Shown: positions 29,681 through 32,868 of the stretch, in pieces
Layout of the letters: each line of letters begins with the position of its first letter
Position numbering within the stretch: position 1 is the stretch's first letter
Assembly (NCBI GenBank): GCA_017388175.1
Contig: JAFOTD010000100.1
Location: forward strand, 1 to 32,868
DNA: 32,868 bases
Source: Clostridia bacterium
GTDB lineage: Bacteria > Bacillota > Clostridia > Christensenellales > CAG-138
Direction of reading: 5' to 3'
Program-made: the position numbers and the translations under genes
The notes under the pieces: model-generated
Seen by the model: only the letters and a program-made list of their open reading frames with translations
Databases searched by the model: none
Told to the model about the DNA's origin: nothing

Positions 29681-30670
29681 ATGCCGCAACCGAGTTACGC
29701 ATACGCATGTGCGAGACTGTCCGCGCTGAATAAGCGGCTCATTGAACCGCAGACGATCCAGCGTATGCTGGACGGCTCCGCTTCGGATGCGATGCGCGCA
29801 TTGTCCGACGTTCGCTACGGCAATCTTTCCGATGCGACGGAAGCGGATACGGAGCGTATGATCGAACGGGAAATGACCGACGCGATGCAGGAAGTCAAAG
29901 AGCTTTCTCCCGCACCCGCGATCACGGATCTGTTTCTCCTGCGCGCGGATGTGCAGAACCTCAAGGTGCTGTTAAAGTCGCGGCTTCTGAATCAGAGCGA
30001 AGCGGCGTTCACGCCGGGCGGGCTTTTCGATCGCGAGACGCTGACCGCCATGGTCAAGGACAGGCAATACGCCGCGCTCCCCAAGACACTCTGCGATGCA
30101 ATGATTGCGCTTGAGAAGCGTCTCGAGATCCGCGTTGAGCCGCAGACCATTTCAATCGCGCTGGACCGCGCGTATCTTGCGCATGCGTTGAAGCAGTCCG
30201 AAAGGCACCCTGTCTTTTCGCAGTATTTCCGTTCACTGGCGGACTTTGACAACGTGCTGACTTTTTTGCGCCTCCGCGCCATGGGCGCGTCGATTGAGAC
30301 GCTCGATGAGGTCATTCTGCCGGAGGGCGGCGTGAAGTATCGCGATTTGTATAATGCGTATGAGCTTTCCTTCGACTCGCTGAATAAAATACTCGGCGAG
30401 AGCGTATGTGCAGAAGCGCTGCTTTCCGGTCTCAACGCCATGCAGCGCACGGGCAATATCTCCGAGGTCGAAAAAGCGCGTGACAACTATCTCGTTTCGC
30501 TGCTTTCGGAACACAAATATGAGAGTGAAACGATTTACCCGATCGTCGGGTACTATCTTGCGAAGGAGCGCGAGGGCAGGGCGGTTCGCCTGATTATCAC
30601 CGGTAAGCGCAACGGACTTCCTGACAGCGTAATTCGTGAAAGGCTGGTGAAGCTGTATGGCGAACGGTAA
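29681..30670 (+). CDS. ntpC: V-type ATPase subunit C (d-type coupling subunit)
   Basis: 329 aa, mostly helical. Begins YAYACARLSALNKRLIEPQT as in other bacterial subunits C; further features are DLFLLRADVQNLKVLLKSRL, then FFRLRA-like and NYLVSLLSEHKYESETIYPI, and the C-terminal YYLAKEREGRAVRLIITGK. It is the funnel-shaped adaptor between the K ring and the central shaft. It overlaps subunit F by 14 bases. Confidence 0.92.
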   Translation: MPQPSYAYACARLSALNKRLIEPQTIQRMLDGSASDAMRALSDVRYGNLSDATEADTERMIEREMTDAMQEVKELSPAPAITDLFLLRADVQNLKVLLKSRLLNQSEAAFTPGGLFDRETLTAMVKDRQYAALPKTLCDAMIALEKRLEIRVEPQTISIALDRAYLAHALKQSERHPVFSQYFRSLADFDNVLTFLRLRAMGASIETLDEVILPEGGVKYRDLYNAYELSFDSLNKILGESVCAEALLSGLNAMQRTGNISEVEKARDNYLVSLLSEHKYESETIYPIVGYYLAKEREGRAVRLIITGKRNGLPDSVIRERLVKLYGER

Positions 30671-30980
30671 GTGTGCGGTCATCGGTGATCGCGATTCCAT
30701 CTTGCTGTTCAAAGCGGTCGGGATTGAGGACTATGCCGTAACCGACGGCGAGCAGGCAAACAAAACGCTGCACCGCCTGGCACGGACCGGGTATGCGGTT
30801 GTCTACGTGACGGAAACGTATTATCCCGCATGTGAGGAAACGATCCGCGAATTTCAGAGCGAGCCGTATCCTGCGATCATTCCGATCCCGGATGCATCCG
30901 GCACGCAGGGGATCGGCATGCGCGCGATCAGGGAGAACGTCGAAAAGGCGGTCGGTTTGGATATTTTGAGCAATTCATAA
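30657..30980 (+). CDS. ntpG: V-type ATPase subunit F
   Basis: 107 aa Rossmann-like protein of the central shaft. Family pattern: [20 protein letters not shown], then [18 protein letters not shown], and [23 protein letters not shown] at 30657 lies inside the end of subunit C. The symbol follows E. hirae naming, in which the F-type subunit is NtpG. Confidence 0.93.
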   Translation: MANGKCAVIGDRDSILLFKAVGIEDYAVTDGEQANKTLHRLARTGYAVVYVTETYYPACEETIREFQSEPYPAIIPIPDASGTQGIGMRAIRENVEKAVGLDILSNS

Positions 30981-30993
30981 CAGGAGAAAGAGT

Positions 30994-32757
30994 ATGCAAG
31001 GTACTATCGTTAAGGTTTCGGGGCCCTTGATCGTTGCGAGCGGCATGGCCGACGTGCAGATGTTCGACGTTGTCCGCGTCTCCAAGAAGCATCTGATCGG
31101 TGAGGTCATCGAATTGCGCGAGGATAAGGCTTCCATTCAGGTTTACGAGGAAACCGGCGGCATCGGCCCCGGCGAGCCGGTCTATTCGACGGGCGCGCCG
31201 CTTTCGGTCGAGCTTGCGCCGGGTCTCATCGAATCCATTTATGACGGCATTCAGCGTCCGCTGAATAAGATCCGCGAGCAGGCGGGCGACCGCATCACCC
31301 GCGGCATAACGGTCGATTCTCTCGACCATGAAAAGCTCTGGAAGTTCGTTCCCGCTGCAAAGGTCGGTGACGAGCTTCAGGCGGGCGACGTGCTCGGCAC
31401 CGTACAGGAGACCGAGGCGGTTCTGCATAAAATCATGGTTCCGCCGAACGTATCCGGCAAACTTACGTGGATCTTTGAGGGCGAAGCGAATATCGTCACC
31501 CCGATCGCGAAGCTCGAGAAGGACGGAAAGGAAGTTGCGCTTCCGATGCTGCAGAAATGGCCGGTCAGAAGGGGCAGACCGTATGCGGAAAAGCTCGCGC
31601 CGAACGAGCCGATGGTCACCGGTCAGCGCGTCATCGATACGCTGTTCCCGGTTGCCAAGGGCGGCGTTGCAGCGGTCCCCGGTCCGTTCGGAAGCGGAAA
31701 GACCGTCGTGCAGCATCAGCTTGCGAAGTGGGCGGACGCCGATATCATCGTTTATGTCGGCTGCGGCGAACGCGGCAATGAGATGACGGACGTTCTGATG
31801 GAGTTTCCGGAATTGAAGGATCCGAGAACGGGGCTGTCTCTGATGAAGCGTACCGTTCTGATCGCCAACACGTCCGACATGCCGGTCGCGGCGCGTGAGG
31901 CATCCATCTATACCGGCATTACGATCGCGGAGTATTTCCGCGACATGGGTTATAAAGTCGCAATCATGGCGGACTCGACGAGCCGCTGGGCGGAAGCGCT
32001 TCGTGAAATGTCCGGCCGTCTCGAAGAGATGCCCGGTGAAGAAGGCTACCCGGCATATCTCTCGTCGCGTCTGGCGGAGTTTTACGAGCGCGCGGGCAGC
32101 GTGAAAACGCTCGGCAGCGAGGGAAGACTCGGCGCGGTAACGGCGATCGGCGCGGTTTCTCCTCCGGGCGGCGATATTTCCGAGCCGGTTTCGCAGGCAA
32201 CGCTCCGGATCGTCAAGGTATATTGGGGCCTTTCCTCGAAGCTCGCTTATGCGCGTCACTTCCCGGCGATCGACTGGCTGCAGTCGTATTCGCTGTATCA
32301 GGATCGCCTGTCGCCGTGGTTCAACAACGAAGTCAACAGCGAGTGGTCGAGCCTTGTCGCCCGCACGATGCATCTTCTGCAGGTCGAGAGCGAGCTGGAC
32401 GAGATCGTCCGTCTTGTCGGTATCGACGCGCTGTCCTTCAAGGATCGCCTGACGCTCGAAGCCGCGCGCAGCATCCGTGAGGACTATCTGCATCAGAACG
32501 CGTTCCACGAGGTCGATACGTACACCTCGCCGAAAAAGCAGTTTATGATGCTCAAGGCGATCATGACCAACTATGAAAAGAACCTCGAAGCGCTCGACAA
32601 GGACGCGTCCTTCCGCGCGCTGCTGAGCCTGCCGGTTCGTGAGCGCATCGGCAGACTGAAATACGTACCGGAAGCGGAAGCAGAAACCGAGTACAACGCG
32701 ATCATGAAGGACATGACCGAACAGATCACGGCGCTGACGGAAGGAGGACAGTTCTGA
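30994..32757 (+). CDS. ntpA: V-type ATPase catalytic subunit A
   Basis: 587 aa, usual length. N-terminal beta barrel ([20 protein letters not shown]), the long non-homologous insert typical of A subunits (about 115-190), Walker A GPFGSGKT (230-237), [19 protein letters not shown], the arginine-rich region around [20 protein letters not shown], and [13 protein letters not shown]. Hydrolyses or makes ATP at the A/B interface. Start after CAGGAGAAAG; its stop and the next start share one base (TGATG). Confidence 0.98.
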   Translation: MQGTIVKVSGPLIVASGMADVQMFDVVRVSKKHLIGEVIELREDKASIQVYEETGGIGPGEPVYSTGAPLSVELAPGLIESIYDGIQRPLNKIREQAGDRITRGITVDSLDHEKLWKFVPAAKVGDELQAGDVLGTVQETEAVLHKIMVPPNVSGKLTWIFEGEANIVTPIAKLEKDGKEVALPMLQKWPVRRGRPYAEKLAPNEPMVTGQRVIDTLFPVAKGGVAAVPGPFGSGKTVVQHQLAKWADADIIVYVGCGERGNEMTDVLMEFPELKDPRTGLSLMKRTVLIANTSDMPVAAREASIYTGITIAEYFRDMGYKVAIMADSTSRWAEALREMSGRLEEMPGEEGYPAYLSSRLAEFYERAGSVKTLGSEGRLGAVTAIGAVSPPGGDISEPVSQATLRIVKVYWGLSSKLAYARHFPAIDWLQSYSLYQDRLSPWFNNEVNSEWSSLVARTMHLLQVESELDEIVRLVGIDALSFKDRLTLEAARSIREDYLHQNAFHEVDTYTSPKKQFMMLKAIMTNYEKNLEALDKDASFRALLSLPVRERIGRLKYVPEAEAETEYNAIMKDMTEQITALTEGGQF

Positions 32758-32868
32758 TGCGTAAGGAATATCGAACCATTTCCGAGGTCGTCGGCCCGCT
32801 GATGCTGGTCAAGGACGTAGAAGGCGTCAAGTATGACGAGCTTGTCGAGATCGAGCAGGCGGACGGCG
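32757..32868 (+). CDS. ntpB: V-type ATPase subunit B (3' end beyond window)
   Basis: Only the first 37 codons are present: [20 protein letters not shown] followed by [16 protein letters not shown], the standard N-terminal beta-barrel of the non-catalytic B subunit. The AGGAGG ribosome site is inside the end of subunit A and the start overlaps its stop by one base, so A and B are translated in equal measure. Subunit D would be expected next. Confidence 0.95.
   Translation, partial: MRKEYRTISEVVGPLMLVKDVEGVKYDELVEIEQADG

Noticed and set aside
30928..32508. Long minus-strand open frame of 526 codons opposite ATPase subunit A
   Set aside because: Antisense to a gene with all expected motifs; Arg-rich composition and no ribosome site.

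Overview
The window looks like chromosome from a GC-rich (roughly 55-60% by eye) Gram-positive member of the Clostridia, probably an uncultivated gut lineage near Christensenellales. The evidence is the gene order (ftsK-rimO-pgsA-cinA-recA; DUF1385-prmC-prfA-tsaC; rpiB-upp), UPF0291/YnzC, a sigma factor with a C-terminal membrane extension, lipoproteins with Pro-Thr-Pro-Glu linkers, and a bacterial V-type ATPase. The genus assignment is inference. I see no phage, IS element, CRISPR array, rRNA or tRNA, and no gene-free stretch above 300 bases.

Layout. (1) 1-1377: 3' part of a sigma-70-family gene whose product continues through an Ala/Thr repeat and a membrane helix into an extracytoplasmic domain. 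(2) 1495-4403, minus: ddl-murF (peptidoglycan precursor synthesis), followed by a chimeric ORF joining a truncated phosphotransferase N-terminus to a fibronectin-III-like tail. (3) 4558-10590, plus: a tight run of five exported or membrane proteins: an M3-type metallopeptidase lipoprotein, a degenerate PIG-L plus phosphodiester-glycosidase protein, a NusG domain II membrane protein, an Hpre_diP_synt_I/Gx-type membrane protein, and the flavin transferase ApbE. The last three resemble the EetA-EetB-ApbE core of extracytosolic flavin electron transfer. (4) 10670-12487, minus: a lipoprotein with one active-looking and one degenerate NlpC/P60 domain. (5) 12602-12805, plus: UPF0291. (6) 12962-19897, minus: ftsK-rimO-pgsA-cinA-recA with overlapping junctions; recA also has its own promoter-like element. 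(7) 20041-20992, plus: a HAD-family protein and an alkyltransferase-like DNA repair protein. (8) 21125-25104, plus: DUF1385-prmC-prfA-tsaC, all overlapping. (9) 25195 to the end, plus: rpiB-upp, then a V-type ATPase operon in the order G/H-I-K-E-C-F-A-B (B cut by the window edge).

How it fits together. Most of the window is housekeeping: cell-wall precursors, chromosome segregation and repair, translation termination, threonylcarbamoyl-AMP synthesis, uracil salvage and ion-motive ATPase. The rotor subunit K carries the full set of residues that bind sodium in Enterococcus hirae NtpK, so a sodium-coupled enzyme is predicted. The V-ATPase occupies the place after rpiB-upp where Bacillus carries its F1Fo operon. 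The least ordinary parts are the five-gene surface/redox run, the membrane-spanning sigma factor and the phosphotransferase/Fn3 chimera.
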